The translations under genes and the position numbers were made by a program. The notes beneath the pieces are model-generated. The model saw only the letters and a program-made list of their open reading frames with translations, was not told where the DNA came from and ran no database searches. A stretch of 64,000 bases of DNA from assembly GCA_038503035.1 (NCBI GenBank), contig JAVSML010025178.1:161733-225732 (forward strand), given 5' to 3'. This stretch comes from Crocodylus rhombifer (taxonomy: Eukaryota > Chordata > Crocodylia > Crocodylidae). Position 1 is the stretch's first letter, and each line of letters begins with the position of its first letter. Below are positions 1 through 13,700 of the stretch, in pieces.

Positions 1-1497
1 TCCTGTACTGACTATGTTCATGCTCTTCCGGCTGACAGCTGGACACATGATTGCAGCTGGAGTGATAGATAGAGGCTGGAGTCTGTCTTTAATAGTATCT
101 CACAGTGGTTTCCGTAAGTTAATGGAGATTGCACAACACTTGTACCAACTGCCATGCCGGATATATTTTGCAACCAAGGCGCTGTGCCACATCTGTAGGA
201 TGATATGCCAGAGACTTCTGAGGAGGCCTTGAGGAAGTCTGAGCATGAAAAAAAAAGGAAAAAATAAGCCAACAAACCTCTCTGAATAGCAGCTACTTGG
301 GTGAGCGACTCTAGATGAGCATCAGCAGATATCTGATACAAAGGAGAGAACAGGCTTGATTGCTGGGCCTCCTCCATGGAGCAGCTGGAAGCTGGGTCTC
401 TTCATCTGCAATCCCAAGACCCCATGAAAGAGCAACACTGTCCATTGTGACACCAGCCATCCCTTACCAGCTACACTGGGGACCACAGATGAGTTAGTCC
501 AAGTAATGGCTTGAGTTAGCATCTGCAGCCTCAGAGAGACAGAAGACTTGAAGTTAGCCATGTGACACACTGGTCATATGTAATGTATCTTTGGCCACCT
601 CTGTGGCTGCCCCTGTGAAGACAGCTACTAGCTAATGCTTCCAGTTAATGGTCTTAATCCTTTGAAGCACAGACCTCTGTCATGTGATGTAATCTGTAGG
701 TCCTTTTCCAATGCACAGCAGCTCTGAGCCCCCATCTACTTCTCTCTCCACCCTCTTTTTTTCATGAAATGGGGAGAACAGGAAAGCAAGCCCAAGATGA
801 ATGAGTTGAACTAGTTAATCCCACATGTGGACAAAGGAAATCCATGATGATCTGGGATCTGCTCCACCTCTTTGAAGGTCACAAAATAATTTTTTACAAA
901 AGACCTTATGACAATGGATTGATTCAACTTCCATGTGATCCAACATGTAGAGTCCTGATAGATTAAGATGAGATCCCCATAGTGGTGACACAGTAGAACA
1001 GATGCTTGGTATCATCTCTCAAAAAAAACCAACCCAAAAAACAAAACTGTTCAGGAGTCAAAAATAACATAGCCAGCATAAGCATTAATACTCTCCCCGA
1101 TAATCGCAACTCCTCAGAGAAAATCTGAACTTTGCAATGTGCCCTGGAAGTCAAGAGCCAACTCCATCAGACTAGGGTTGCAAAGGAAAACAAACTCCCA
1201 AATCGCCTACCCACAGCATCAGAGAGGTAGACTGAAAGATCACAGATGACATTTTAGCCCATCTCTGCTTGCATGCTGAGTTCTCTGGAGAGAGAGAACC
1301 TCTAAGACACAAGGAACCCAAGTTACTAAGGACTTCATAGGTCAGAACCAACCACTTGATTGGAAATGAAGTGGAAGACAATGGAGTATCTAGAACAGAG
1401 GTGCATGTGAAACACACGGCTGAATAAGTGGCACTGGTGTTCTACATCAACTGATGTTTCTGTGTACCCTGTCTCCCCTCACACCAGCATGCAGAAG
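1..1497. other. Intergenic, nothing recognised
   Basis: Mixed-composition sequence without a recognisable exon, RNA gene or dated repeat. Short open frames on both strands have no family features. Confidence 0.6.
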
Positions 1498-2345
1498 AAT
1501 CACAGAATCATAGAGAAGTAGGGCTGGAAGGGACAGAGGTCATCTAGTCTAACCTCCTGACTGAGGCAAGATCATCCCTATCCAAACCATTCAATATAAA
1601 TCCATAATCTAACCTCTGAGTAAAACTGTCAACTGTGACACAACACAAGACATAACAACCTAACCTGCCACAGGTAAGGCAGGGGAACCACAGTAGCCAA
1701 TATCTTGCTTCTGTAAAAGTCTGTTAATATATGCTCAAGAGATTCCAGGAAGAGGACCAAGAGCCCTGCTACAGAGGAAGGCAACACCCCCCCCCACCCA
1801 ATCCATACCAATCTGACCACGGGGTAAAATTCCTTCCTGACCTCAAATATGGTAATTGGTCTGATCCTGAGTGGAACGGCAAGACCCTCCAACCAGGAAT
1901 CTCTAGCTTTAAGTCCCAGCATGAGCACTGGCATTTGTACACCCCACTTAAAATCCCCAGCCTTGGCTGCAGCCAACACACAATGCCCCCAAGGAAGCTT
2001 AAAAATAACCATAACATGTAGCAGAAAGGGGGGTTGGAGTGTGGGATTCCCTTCCAGTCTCATGGGGCAATCTGCAAAGCCCCAAAGCATGGGAAATACC
2101 CATCACAGAACATAGGCATAGCTATGTCTAGACCATCCCCAGCCAATGGCTGTCCAATCTCTTCTTGAACACCTCCAGTGATGGAAAGTCCACAGCTTCC
2201 CTAGACATCTATTCTACTGCCTCACACTTCTAACAGTGAAACAGTTTTCCCTGATATCCAATCTAAACTACTTTGCTGCAACTTCAAGCCATTGATCTGC
2301 ACCCTACTCTCTGCAGCAAGAGAGAAAAGGTGAGAGAGGCAAAGT
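1498..2345 (-). mobile_element. CR1 LINE 3' end, minus orientation
   Basis: Read on the minus strand, this shows the typical CR1 ORF2 C-terminal coding end (a block like 'ttggatatcagggaaaact'), the 3' UTR, and the terminal block 'cccttccagccctac...atgattctgtg' whose ATTCTRTG-type repeat marks the 3' end at about 1498. 5'-truncated, as most CR1 copies are. Frames are broken, so it is inactive. Confidence 0.8.
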
Positions 2346-3755
2346 GGTACAGTTCCAAGACATTCAGTAAGAAGGTAACTGCTATGAAAGCCATTGAAGA
2401 CAGGAGCCTGTTGAAGACAATACTGCACTTTGGAAAGCTCAGAGTTGACATCATTCCTCAAAAGCTAGCCCATGGGGGGGAGACATATGCATCTCAAAGG
2501 CAAACATACGGCCCAGTTGCTCAAGACCAGCTTTTCTGCTGCTCGTGCCTCATAACTGAAACCAGATTCTCCAAGGCACCAGGTTCCTTTGAACCTCTGG
2601 ACCTGATAGTGGGTGCTGACCACCATTTGAAGAGTGCAGAGCCCAGAGTGTGCCCACTGCTTGGGGCCCCAGACAAACACCACTCACAAGGCAAAGGTAT
2701 AATCTGTAACTATTGGCATCCACAACAGGCACTCAGAAAGCATAGGTAGGGGAATAAAATGCAAGGCTTTAGGTTATCAGCACTGCTCTTGTGGGGGAGC
2801 AGTCCATCTCTTAAAACATGTCACGTTTACTACAGGCATTAAGACCACGCTGAAAGCTGAGTTTGTCCATGCTCTGAATACATGGGCTATAAACAGGAGC
2901 ATGCCCATCTCTGGGCAAGCACTGGTACAGGAGACAGGGGAGGCCAGTTTCCATAACTTGTTCAGGCTTTGGCTTCTGCTGATATTGCCATCAAGGGGCC
3001 ACATTGCTGCCAAAAAAGTGATGTCAGCATCTGCCCCTGGAGGAAACAAACTCCAATGGGCGCCTGTCCACCTTTCCTGTTACCATGTTACACTTTTCCC
3101 GTTTCCACGTGGCAAAAATTGCCATTAAGCCACCTAAAGTAATTTAAAACACCTCTGACACATTTTATTTTTAGCTTCTGAATTTCTTCCATGAGGGTTT
3201 TTTTATTGTTTTCAATTTTCAATGTGGATCTGACTTACTCCTGAAAATGTGATTTTCCTTGCTTTACAACTATTATACCACCAGGTGCTGCTTCGGTTCA
3301 CTTGTAAATCCACGGAAATCCATCAAATTTCTCTTGCAATGATTCAACCGGATGCCAGGTGCTAATCTCACAAATTTTTATTGATTATTATTTTACTGGG
3401 TATTCCAAATTAATTAAAAATGAAATTAAAACAAAACAAAACATGTTCTGCCTTTTCACATGCACAAGCTCATTATGCATCAGGTTGTGCATTATGAAAC
3501 AGCTGAATGTGACTGTTACTAACTGTTGATGTGGGGCTGGACTTGAACCAATAACACATGGTCAGTCAGGTTCACCCTCCCACCCTTATCTTGAGCTCTT
3601 CAGTCCCCCTTCAGCTTTCATTTTACTTTTGCCTCCCAGGGAACAGTCCCTCACACCCACCAGGCAGCAACACTGAATGGGAAATAATGGTGATAAGCAA
3701 TCCTGACACTCAAAGAACAGACTCTTGTACTAGAGCCTGGTGGGGACAGTTAAAG
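2346..3755. other. Intergenic, nothing recognised
   Basis: No exon or clear repeat seen. The left part may be remains of the 5' side of the neighbouring CR1 copy, too degraded to call. AT-rich from about 3120 to 3500. Confidence 0.5.
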
Positions 3756-3763
3756 AGTTATAG

Positions 3764-4023
3764 CAGTGGTTCTCAACCAGGGTGCCATGGCACTGTTATC
3801 ACTCTTAAGTTTGCAGACATGATTCATAAGATACACCCAGAGATTTCAACCAGGAATCTAGTGTTAAAACCATTCTGTCCTGTTGTGGGCTTCCCGAGTT
3901 CTTTGCAACAGAAGAATTGCTTTTTTTAAAAAATCAAGTGAAAACTAAGAGCTGACATTTTCCAAGGGGCACCTTGAGTCTAGTGAGGGATGCCTTGAGT
4001 CTAAACGTGGTTAAGAACCACTA
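3764..4023 (+). mobile_element. Short non-autonomous hAT-like transposon
   Basis: Terminal inverted repeats CAGTGGTTCTCAACC at the left and GGTTAAGAACCACTA at the right, flanked by 8-bp direct repeats AGTTATAG (3756-3763) and AGTTAAAG (4024-4031), 7 of 8 identical. Eight-base target duplications and CAGTGGTT ends fit the hAT superfamily. No transposase is encoded. A homologous copy in the opposite orientation lies at 5209-5519. Confidence 0.85.
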
Positions 4024-4031
4024 AGTTAAAG

Positions 4032-5208
4032 CCACCCTAGGCACCAGCTGGCACTGCCTCTCCAGCACTGCTGGGCCCTGTGCTTCCTCTTGTGATGCGT
4101 GTTAGCGGAGCTTTCCAAACATGATTGAGCATGGGCAAATAACCTTATTATGTGCCCACCAGGCATGTTGTCAGCCATTCCTTTACCTCAGCAAATTCTT
4201 CTCAGCTCTAGCAAATGATTTCCCTGTGGCTCCCATCAAGTCCTCCACACATGTTCTGCTGATGCATCTCAGACTCAGCCCTGGCCTTCTGTGACACCTG
4301 TTGCTTCAAACCAGCACCTTCTTTTGAAGAGACCTCAAAATGTGCTACAGACCAAGAAGATCATCCCTTTGGGAAGGGATCATAAACACCATGCTGGGTT
4401 AACTGCCCAGTTTTAGGGGAGGGGAGAGGGAAGTACAGTGCTAAAGTACAGTCGGGGGCAGGCACAACTTCACAAGCCCAGGTCACAAAGGGGTGATGCA
4501 AACACTCAGCATGCTGTGGTGAGGCAAAGGTCACAGCAATGTAATGAGGGCATCCTCATGCCAGCTTAGGGGAGAGGTTTCTCTGGGGCACATTTTAATA
4601 TGCTCCTTAAATCCACTGCTTTGAAGGTTCTTTTACTCCACAGTAATTAGGGAGCAAGGAAAGCAACTGTTGGCACAGCTAGTAGGGAGCGTGCCATCCT
4701 CTCAGCCTGAGAGTCTCAAGTGACTTCCTAGACCTCCCTGACTGTGGGATTATCTGCTTTCCCATGAACTGCCACATCAGCAGCAGCTAGCTCTACCATC
4801 TTTGCACTGCTTGCCTGACACAGTCTGGCTTCTGCTTCACGACAGGTAAATGCAAGACCGCAGTACTAGAGTGATGGGACCAAGTCCCTGCTATACCCCA
4901 GTCCCTTTGCCCACATCTGTTTTAAGGGGTGGAACTGGAAAAAAACTCCTGTGTCTTGGGGCAGGCAAAGCACCAGGTCTAGGTTCACACAAAGCCAGGC
5001 AGCGTATTCACCGACAACTTGATTTTGCCTCCTGCCTTGCAGTCCCTGAGGCTTTCTCTAACTGCTGTCACAGGTGTAGCTTTGCCTGCCACTCAGTTGC
5101 ATAGCTCAAGACCTGCAAAGCCGTTATCTATAAGGACATTACTGCCACACCACAGGCAGCTCACTAACTTTAGCTTTTCACTAGTCAAACTGGGTCTAGG
5201 CTCCAGGG
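4032..5208. other. Intergenic, between the two inverted hAT copies
   Basis: No gene or clear repeat seen. Confidence 0.55.
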
Positions 5209-5519
5209 CAGTGGTTTTCATCCTTTTATGATTCAAGGCACCCTTCAATCGACTCAAGACACACCTCGGAAAATGCCAGCTCTTATTTCTCACTTGTTTT
5301 GCGAGGACAGAGAAATAACAAAGCCATTCTTCTACTACAGAGAACTCAGAAAGACCATAATAGGTCAGAAATGCATGTGATCTCAGATTTCTCTTTGAAA
5401 TTGTTGGGTTTATCTCACGAATCATGTTTGTGCACCTAGCAGTGTTAACATTGCAGAGCACCCTTGAAAGGATCTCAAGGCAGCTCAGAGTGCCATCGCG
5501 CCCTTGTTAAGAATCACTG
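5209..5519 (-). mobile_element. Second copy of the same hAT-like family, opposite orientation
   Basis: Starts CAGTGGTTTTCATCC and ends TTGTTAAGAATCACTG. It aligns over most of its length with the reverse complement of 3764-4023: shared blocks include GGAAAATG-CAGCTCTTA and the CTCTTTGAAATT/GGTTGAAATC region, and the -TATCT-A-GAATCATGT block. Flanks CTCCAGGG and CGCTAAGG match only 5 of 8, so the target duplication has decayed. Confidence 0.75.
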
Positions 5520-5989
5520 CGCTAAGGTCAGCCTCGCAGCATGCTCTGCTCTGTATCATTCACATAGAGACTTGCTGTTTCCAGAGTTTTCTCTTTTGTA
5601 GTCTTCTCTGAGAGCTCAAAGGAAACAGACTCCTTGCAATTCATACCTGGTAGCACTTCCTCAGAGGCTTGCTTACCCTGTTTCAGATCAAACACATTAT
5701 AATTTTCACCCACCTCTGTAAATCTCAGTCTTATCTTTTGCATCTATGCAGTTAACCTAATCCATATCTGAACTGCTTATCACCTCAATGCCACATTTTC
5801 CAAAAGAGCCCTCTAATTGGTGGCTTCTCAGTTCTGGACAGCTAAGTATCTGCAGCTAGGGGTATCAAGCAAGCTCAGAAATGAGCGTTGAGGATGTAGG
5901 CAAAAATGTAAATGTTTCTTAGCACCCCACTGGGAGTGAAGCACCCTGGGACCCTGAATAGCTTGATGTCAGTAGGTTGTCCTGATCTG

Positions 5990-6260
5990 GCACTTGGAGG
6001 GGTGCACAGCAGGGTCCCATCTGGCTGGGTGGAGGGAAGGGTGGGGGCAGTCCAGCCCTGCCAGCCACACTGAGGAGGGGACTTAGTTTGGATGCAGTTC
6101 AGCCCCACAGGGGGGAAGAGGCATGACCTAGTCCTAATCCAGCCACGCAGGGAGAAGGGGCTGTGGCCCAGGCCCAACGTGGCTGCCTGGATGGATGCAG
6201 TGTGCTGCAGCTCTGATTCAGCTACAGAAGGAGGGGTGTGATCTGGCTCTGATCTGGCTG
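5990..6260. repeat. Degenerate GC-rich minisatellite-like tract
   Basis: Irregular units of about 35-75 bp built from 'atccagcc', 'cacagg' and 'gaggggg' (GGGG blocks at about 6080, 6113, 6160 and 6236), with a short direct repeat 'gatctggct' near 6240-6262. It could be the inside of an old transposon. Open frames here reflect composition only. Confidence 0.4.
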
Positions 6261-6819
6261 CAAGTCTTGGGATTTTGGCAACAGGGGAGGGATTCAGTGT
6301 TAATTGCCACTGTTCCCCCACTGCCACATTTCCCTACTCGTGGGGAGCCCCACAGACTGGATATCACGGCTCCACAGGCTGGATTTGGCACCCAGGCCGG
6401 ACATTGAGCATCTCTGCATTGGAGCCATCCAAAGCATGCTGGTAACCTTCTAGCACAATACAGAGCCTCATGCACCGAGTGAAACCATCTTGGAGTCAGC
6501 AAAGTCACTTGGGGTCATAAAGACGAGCACAGGATGGAGGCTGTAGTCAACCTGCACTTGCAACATGATGGAGGGAGGGCTTTGTGTTCCCAGTTATTAG
6601 ATTTCCTTGTCCTTGAGTTCTTCCTAATGTGTTAAAAAAGATCCGTTTTACAGCAAGAATGTGGTAGGCCCAAGGCCCGAGGCCCAAGACAGCCCTCTGA
6701 TGACATGCAATGCTGGGGGGTTTGCTGGCCCAAAAGGAGGATTGTGTTGTCTGCTTTATTTCATGAGGAAATTGTTTTATGTACACACCAAGTGTGAAGC
6801 CAGCAGTGTGATGTCGGAC

Positions 6820-6890
6820 CTCATAGATCTGACCATAGAGAAGTAAGGGTGGAAGGGACCTCATCAAACAGGCCATGCTGACCAGCACTC
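6820..6890 (-). mobile_element. Possible short CR1 3' terminal fragment
   Basis: The plus-strand stretch 'catagagaagtaagggtgga' then 'agggacctcatcaa' resembles the reverse complement of a CR1 3' end. Only about 60-70 bp, so the assignment is weak. Confidence 0.35.
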
Positions 6891-9800
6891 ACAACACTGG
6901 CTTGGGTGTCTGCACCCCGGGGCTCTATCACCTCCTCCAAGGAGTGACTGTGCAATGTTGGGGAAGGCCCAGTACGCAGCTTAGCTGCCTATAAAGTCAA
7001 TACATTAATATTTGTCTCCCGCAGAACTGCCCTATGAAGCATATTAACTCTTGCAAGGACCTTCTGAGTCCCTTTCAAGGTGGGTGGTGCTTAATTAAGG
7101 CATTTTCAGAATCTGGAAAGAAAAGCAAAACAAAAAAACCATGCGTCTTGTGCTGCACAGCGCCCACAGCACCATCCTCACGCCACAGATTGGCCTGTCT
7201 ATCGCTCTACCCCCTGCCCTACAACAATTGCTCTTTTCCCTTCTCTTCCCCCCTCCCCGGCAGCAGACAGAGCAAACCTAATAATTCAGATGACAGAATT
7301 AAACTGATCCTGATTAGAAAAGCCCTTACCCTGAGGAGAGAGAATCTGGCTCCGTTCTAGCCTGTAATCCAATAGTCTCTCACGGCCTTCGCAGCAAACC
7401 CAAAACCCGCCTCCGGGCAAAGACACTTTCTCTTGAAACAAGGGAAGTTAACTTTGTCTTAATGGGAATTTTGACACGTTTTGCTTTGATTTCACTAATG
7501 TTACAAAAGTAGCTGTTAGAAAATATTTCAGCCCCCCTGTGAGAGACGCGCTGCTTAGGCGTGTCGGCGCACTGCCCAGCCAAAGCCTTCCAAGAGGAAT
7601 CGAGGATTGCAGAAAGGAAAGGCTTTGGTGCCAAATTGTGCTCCCCCACCCCCTCCCTGAGGGCGAAATCTGACTATTTAATTACAGCTTCATCAGGAAA
7701 CTCTGGCACCCCACAATCTGAAGCAAGTCACCATTTGACAGGCAAAGAAACGCACCTGCCTTGGCACAGGATGGACAGCTGAGCTGGCACTAGGCCGTGG
7801 ATACCATGATCTCACGTAACAGTGCCCAGGCCAGACGCCTGTTGAACAGGCTGGGGAAGAGGGAGTCTAGTGACCAGAGAAGGGTTGACTCCAACAGTCC
7901 AAAGTCTGTTATAAACCTTAAAAAGGCAGCAGAAGCAGTGGAAAAGTTTTTGGATCCTGCTGTGCCAAGGAAGGGGAGTCTGCCCCTTTTTCACATCCAG
8001 AAGGTAACTAAAGACACTGGAAGCTGAATCAGGGAAATAGGAAACCCAGATCCCACCTGCAGAGATCCATATCTCCCATGACAGGGAGAACCAACCTTTT
8101 TGGCAGAAATCCCACACCTTCCCCAAATGTCACTGTGATCCTTTCCTTCTTCCTGATCTGCTGCTCTACTTTCCGCCCTAATCTACTATGGTGGTGTTTA
8201 TCTTCTCCTTGACCTGCTACATACTACACACAGAGGCTGCTTGTGCCACTTGTGGTACATGTTCCTGCAGGGTGACCAGTTCTGCCCTAAGGGATGCCCC
8301 TTCCCACCTCCAGTGCAGGGAAGTCCCTGGGGTAGAGAGAGCAGCTGGCTGGGAAAGATAGCCTCTTTCCAGAAGAGAGATGGGCAGAGCAGACCAGAAA
8401 GACTGCCCTGTACGAGACATGCATACTCCCTGGCACCGTGCACATCACATGGGTTACAGTTGCTCCTCACTTCCTGTCCTAAACAGTCGTATTATATGGC
8501 TGTTTCACCCTAAGGGGAAGCAAAATGACCCATCTGTACTGTACCTTCTATAAGGCATTAGGGGATATAAGGAGCTGCAGAAGTGTCCCATTTCCAGGCC
8601 CTACCTTGGCTGTGCTTTCTCCTCCTCATGCAGAGCCTCTGATCCAGCCCCTTAAACTCTGCACCCTGCTCCTGCATTTGGCCTGCAGCAGATCCTGTGG
8701 TCTGCCTGGACACAAGCACACACCTGGGAGGAGGTAGGAAACAGGCAGTGCCCAGCTCAACTCTCCTTCCAAGGTCATCCACTCACCAGGATTTTCCATT
8801 GTTATTTCCAACTCTGGCTTCTGTTATGGGATCTCTCATCTCCCCAAGTGGTGTAGAGAGGGTTTCAATTGGAAAGGAGGCAGGATGATGACATGCGCAT
8901 GCTATTAACTTCCTGGAGTTTCATAAACTCACCTCCACTTGGCTCCGAAACAGTGGCTGCTACCCTCCCAGCCTCCCTGGTGCACTCAGCCTCATGTGGG
9001 GGAACAAGCTACCTCTTATATAAACCCTGCTGCACCATTTCTGAAACTTTCAATGCAATTTAACCACTGCACAGCATAGGTCAGTCCTCTATAAATATGC
9101 TGCTAAAGAGCAGTTGACACCTGGCATTCACTGACTGAACTGATGCATGGAAAGTGAGACACTGTGGGCTTCACTGCATATTCTTGTCAGCTGACTATGG
9201 AATATTAGTGAAGGGGCCAAGCTGAAACCCAGGACCAGAATACTTCTCTGCTCTGGGGTACTCAAATTCCACCACCCGTTTTTGCAGCTGGAGCCCATCT
9301 CAGACTAATTTCCTTACTGAACCTTAATAATTATCCAGATAAAATTCACTTATGTGGCAGCTAACCACAGGGAAAGGGTTGAGAAGGAGTATCTAGCATT
9401 CCACAGCCCAATTCGGCAAGACATCTAGTACCAAGCATACGATGAGTTTCAGTGGGCAAGTTCTTAAGCACCTTCCTGAATCAGGGCCTTAGCCAGGGAG
9501 TCAAATAATAGTAGCTCATTTTAACCCTGCTGTAGGGGTTCAAATGCTATAGTGATGGACACAACATGAATACAGGGGTGGACAGATAGACAGCAAAGCA
9601 GGATAAGGGGTTTCCTTAAACATTGTTAGAGGCTTAGGAAACACAAAATACATAATGCTTCTCCACAAGCAGCATCCTTCATTCCGTGGGATTCCAAGGC
9701 CCATTACAGATTTTACACAGAACCTTTCACTTGCCGTTGAAATGCATCCTGTTCACAGGGGGAAAGTACTGGGTGTTCAACATCTCTCAGCGAGGGTACG

Positions 9801-10118
9801 TAAAATGTTAAGACAGTAGAGTGAAGACAACTTCTGATCCAATCAGTAATGGGGATGGGGAATAAAATGTTGGGGTAGGGTGGGGGCAGAATATAATTAT
9901 CCAAACTGGAATAAATTAAACAAATACAGAGGTTATGAGATTCGGTGTAGATTCTTGGAAGCAGTGTTTATACACAGTCAGCTTTGGTGCCCTTACTATG
10001 CTGGCTTTATGAGGCCCCATCCTTGCCCTGACACACATTGTACCACATTTGCAAGCTATTTTTTGTTGTTTTAAAGCAATGCAGCAATTCTAACCTCAAG
10101 CCTTAGATTGTCAAACAG

Positions 10119-10124
10119 TTTTTC

Positions 10125-10157
<33 letters not shown>

Positions 10158-10158
10158 T
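10119..10158 (+). repeat. Polypyrimidine/poly(T) tract
   Basis: TTTTC units running into about 20 consecutive T. No clear SINE body is seen beside it. Confidence 0.9.
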
Positions 10159-10752
10159 AAGATACAGCTGAACTAATTTGATGAAAGGGAAAAATAAAAC
10201 GTTAGCCAGACTAAACACACACGGTTCCTACCTACAACTAGTGCTCAGCTTCTCGGAGGCCAAAGTCAACACATGTCAATTTTTAACATGACAGGACCTT
10301 AAAAAGGAGGTTTGAGTCCTGGACGAGGGGCGGCTGGAACACATTAATAATGGGCTCAGTCAATTACAGGCTGGCGTGACGAGTCCTTACAAAGTGTTGG
10401 TGGATAGGGGTGGGCTTTATTTGGTGAAAAGATGATTTATGAACAATTTGTCTACTAAGTTAAAACAACAGCATTTTCTATACTGAGTAGCCACCAAAGT
10501 TGTATGTACTTGTGTGCAAGAGTGTGCACATGCGTCTGCTGGACTGTGGATAAGTTGCATAAAGATACACTGTATGTATGGGTGAGTATGTGGTGCAATG
10601 TGCAGATAAGGATTGAGAGAGGGTGCACTCCTTCACAAATGCATCTGTGTTAAAAGCTTGGGTGTATGACTACCAGATATAATTGTAAGCATGTTTTTTG
10701 AGAGCACTGGTCTCTTTGCAGGGGGTGGAGTCTCTCTATATTTATAGTCATG

Positions 10753-10790
10753 GGCTGTGTGTTTGTGTGTGTGTGTATGCATGCATACAT
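10753..10790 (+). repeat. Short TG/TGCA repeat
   Basis: TGTGTG followed by ATGCATGCATAC-type sequence. Confidence 0.85.
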
Positions 10791-13700
10791 ATTTGACTCT
10801 GGGGAACATGTGTCCCTGTACATGTCTCCATTAGGTTGCTTCATCTGGGAACATGTGAAGATCCCAGTGTGAGTGGATGTGTAAGCACCAGTCTCTTTGA
10901 GGAGCTTTGTCTCTCTGGGAGTATGTGGGCTCATATTAATTTCTCTGTACATTTCCATGCGAAAAGGCACATGACCAAACTAAAGAGAAGCCATCATTTG
11001 TTTAAAACCTCAAAAACAGGCAGGTCAGCAGGAGTTCGCATTAAAAGATCAAGGCAGAAATTTCCAAAAGCTCATGTTCTGGCCAATTGCATGGTGAGGA
11101 CCATGTCATTTCACCTGGTTTCATCTTAATGAGATGAGCAACTGGCTGGCAGGTCCAGCTCACTTGACAGGCCTGTCTCGTCATGGGGCTGCCTTATCAG
11201 GGAGCATCAGTGTCAGTCAGCCTTCATAGAATTTACTGAGCAGAGCTGACTTTTCTGGTGATATGCCTATCACAGTGGAAATGGCTATTTTGGGTTGCAT
11301 CTAAAAGGCACTCTTAGCAGCCCATGGGACAATTATATTGCTTTTGAGGGGTGTGTTTCATAACAAGGCAGCCACAGGTATTTAAAACAGATCTGAAAAA
11401 TAAATGGAGGGTATAGGAACTGAAATATACCCAGAAAATGCCTATTAAACTATATGGTATGACCAAATAGATTGAACCCTAAGTAATATAACTAGAAATA
11501 TTCACATTCAGTTATCAGTCAAATCCATGGCATGGTGTAGCCTAGTATAATTCAACATGGGGTCTGATGGTCTTCTTTGCTGCATTCTCGTTAATTGGGA
11601 GTTAACTTCAGGGAAGTCAATGGGGCTGGCTCTACAGTGTCTGGTACCTTCTGGACCATTTATACTAGTGCAATGGTATAAATTGCACTGGTAGTCGGTG
11701 CACCTTGCAGTTCTATTTGCACCGACTACAAGGTGAAGCAACATTAAAAAATATTAAAACATTAAAACATTAATAAATAAATAAATAATCAGACCTCCTT
11801 GTTAATAGCCTGTACCAAGAAGCAACCCAGATTCAGGTTAGCATGCTGCAGCTCAGGATTAGCAGAGTTATGTGGGAGGCCTAGAACAGGAATAGCAAAA
11901 ACAACAACAAGCCAAAGCTAGGTGTGCAAGGGGCCCCCATTGTATTGCGGTACACTATCAGTATGCTCGACCAGGGAAGAGAAGGGGCCCACAGTTGAAC
12001 CTTTGGGGGATATGCCCCATCCCTGCTGACAGTGGCCACTGTTAGAAGCCTGCTTCGTACACGGGTCTCAGGTTTTCACACAATGTATTTGAAAAGCAAG
12101 AGAGAAAACAGACATGCCAAATCACAGCTGCACTGAAAACACAACTACCTCAACAGTCGTGCTCTCAAAACACTCCCTGCCTTGTTGAGTGCATCTGAAT
12201 TTCCGGAGACAACCTCAGCACCTGTGCAGTGGGGTGACATCCTAGCAATACTGCCCCTATCAGCAGAGGCTGTGGCTAAGGGACAACACAACAGCAAGCA
12301 GGGAGGTTAATGCCCCCTCTGCCCCATGCTGCTCTGTGACCTGCCCTGACTGAAGGGAATAGGCACTTCAGAAAAAGAAACAGTGAAACCCAAGTCATTC
12401 TAACTTGACCTCCACAGGAACCCCCATCCTTTGGTATTTCCCCCCCATCCTTTGTTTTGTTTTCTTTTTTCAGCTGAGACCAAAAGTGCTCAGTGGAGCC
12501 AAGGCAGCCCTATTCTCAGATGAAGCTGCCTTAAGCTTAACCCACTCACACCCTCTAAGGAGCTGAGTTGAAGTTAAAAAGGAACTTATGCACACACAGT
12601 GCTCCGGGCCTTGGGAACAGAGGACAAGGAGTTGGCAGGGTTTGGAGCTGGAAGTTATTGTTGGCACAGAAAATTCCGTTTGCAGAAGGGAGAGATGGGT
12701 AAACGGGAAGCAACATCCCATGAATCAGGTATCGAAAAAGAGTGCTTCTCCCTGAAGGGAAAAGAAACATTTGCTCCATGGGGAAGAAAACCTTCCCTCC
12801 AGAAATGGTTCTTGAAAGCAGCACAACGTTGGCTTTCAAATGGGGACAGCGGGTAAAAGGTTCGACCCAGAGGAAAAGGCCAGGGATTCATTACACTTTC
12901 AGCACTCGGATAAGTATGATATTACTATATAAACACACAAACATATACACATACACTGTTTAATGCATGCAATATATAGATTTTACAAGTCTGTCCACAC
13001 ACACTACACACCAGTAGTTGCAGACTTACTGGATCACACACAATATCCAAGATCACACACAATATTAAATCCAGTGTCCTGCCTCTCATAGGGGCTAGTA
13101 CCAGATGCTTCAGTCTAAGAACCTCACACTTGGCAAGTATGAAACATTCTGCCTATCAAATTAGGTTTCATTTTGATCACTGATAGGGAATCCTCATGTA
13201 CAATGAGAGTTCCCAGATGTACATTACACATATGCATGCACGAGCGCGCACACACAGATATGCTGAGGAATAATTGTTGCACATGTTTAAAGAGTTATGT
13301 TGCTCAAATACAAAGCTCTGTGTGCAGGTTATTCTGAAGACAGGACAGGGCATTTAGAATGCAATTACAGTATGTTGTTTTTTATTTTTTTATTATTTAT
13401 TATTATTCAGAATAATTTGAGTTTAGGGTTTGATTGCTAAAAACTTGTTTTCACTTGTTCTGCACTAGCAAACAGAACATTTTCCCAACGTTTTTGAGAC
13501 GTTAAAAGAACAACGAAAAACTTGTATTTTCTTTGTTTGTCTGTTCCTAAAACTTGCTAACAATCCCATTTATTTCTACATTCTCCAATCCTAGTCTCTT
13601 CAAGGGGAAAACTCTTCCTTGACTGGTATCAAATGCCCCTTTTGGAGGAAAAAAGAATGTCCATTTTGGGTTGCTTTCCTCAGACTTTGTTGTTAAAGTC

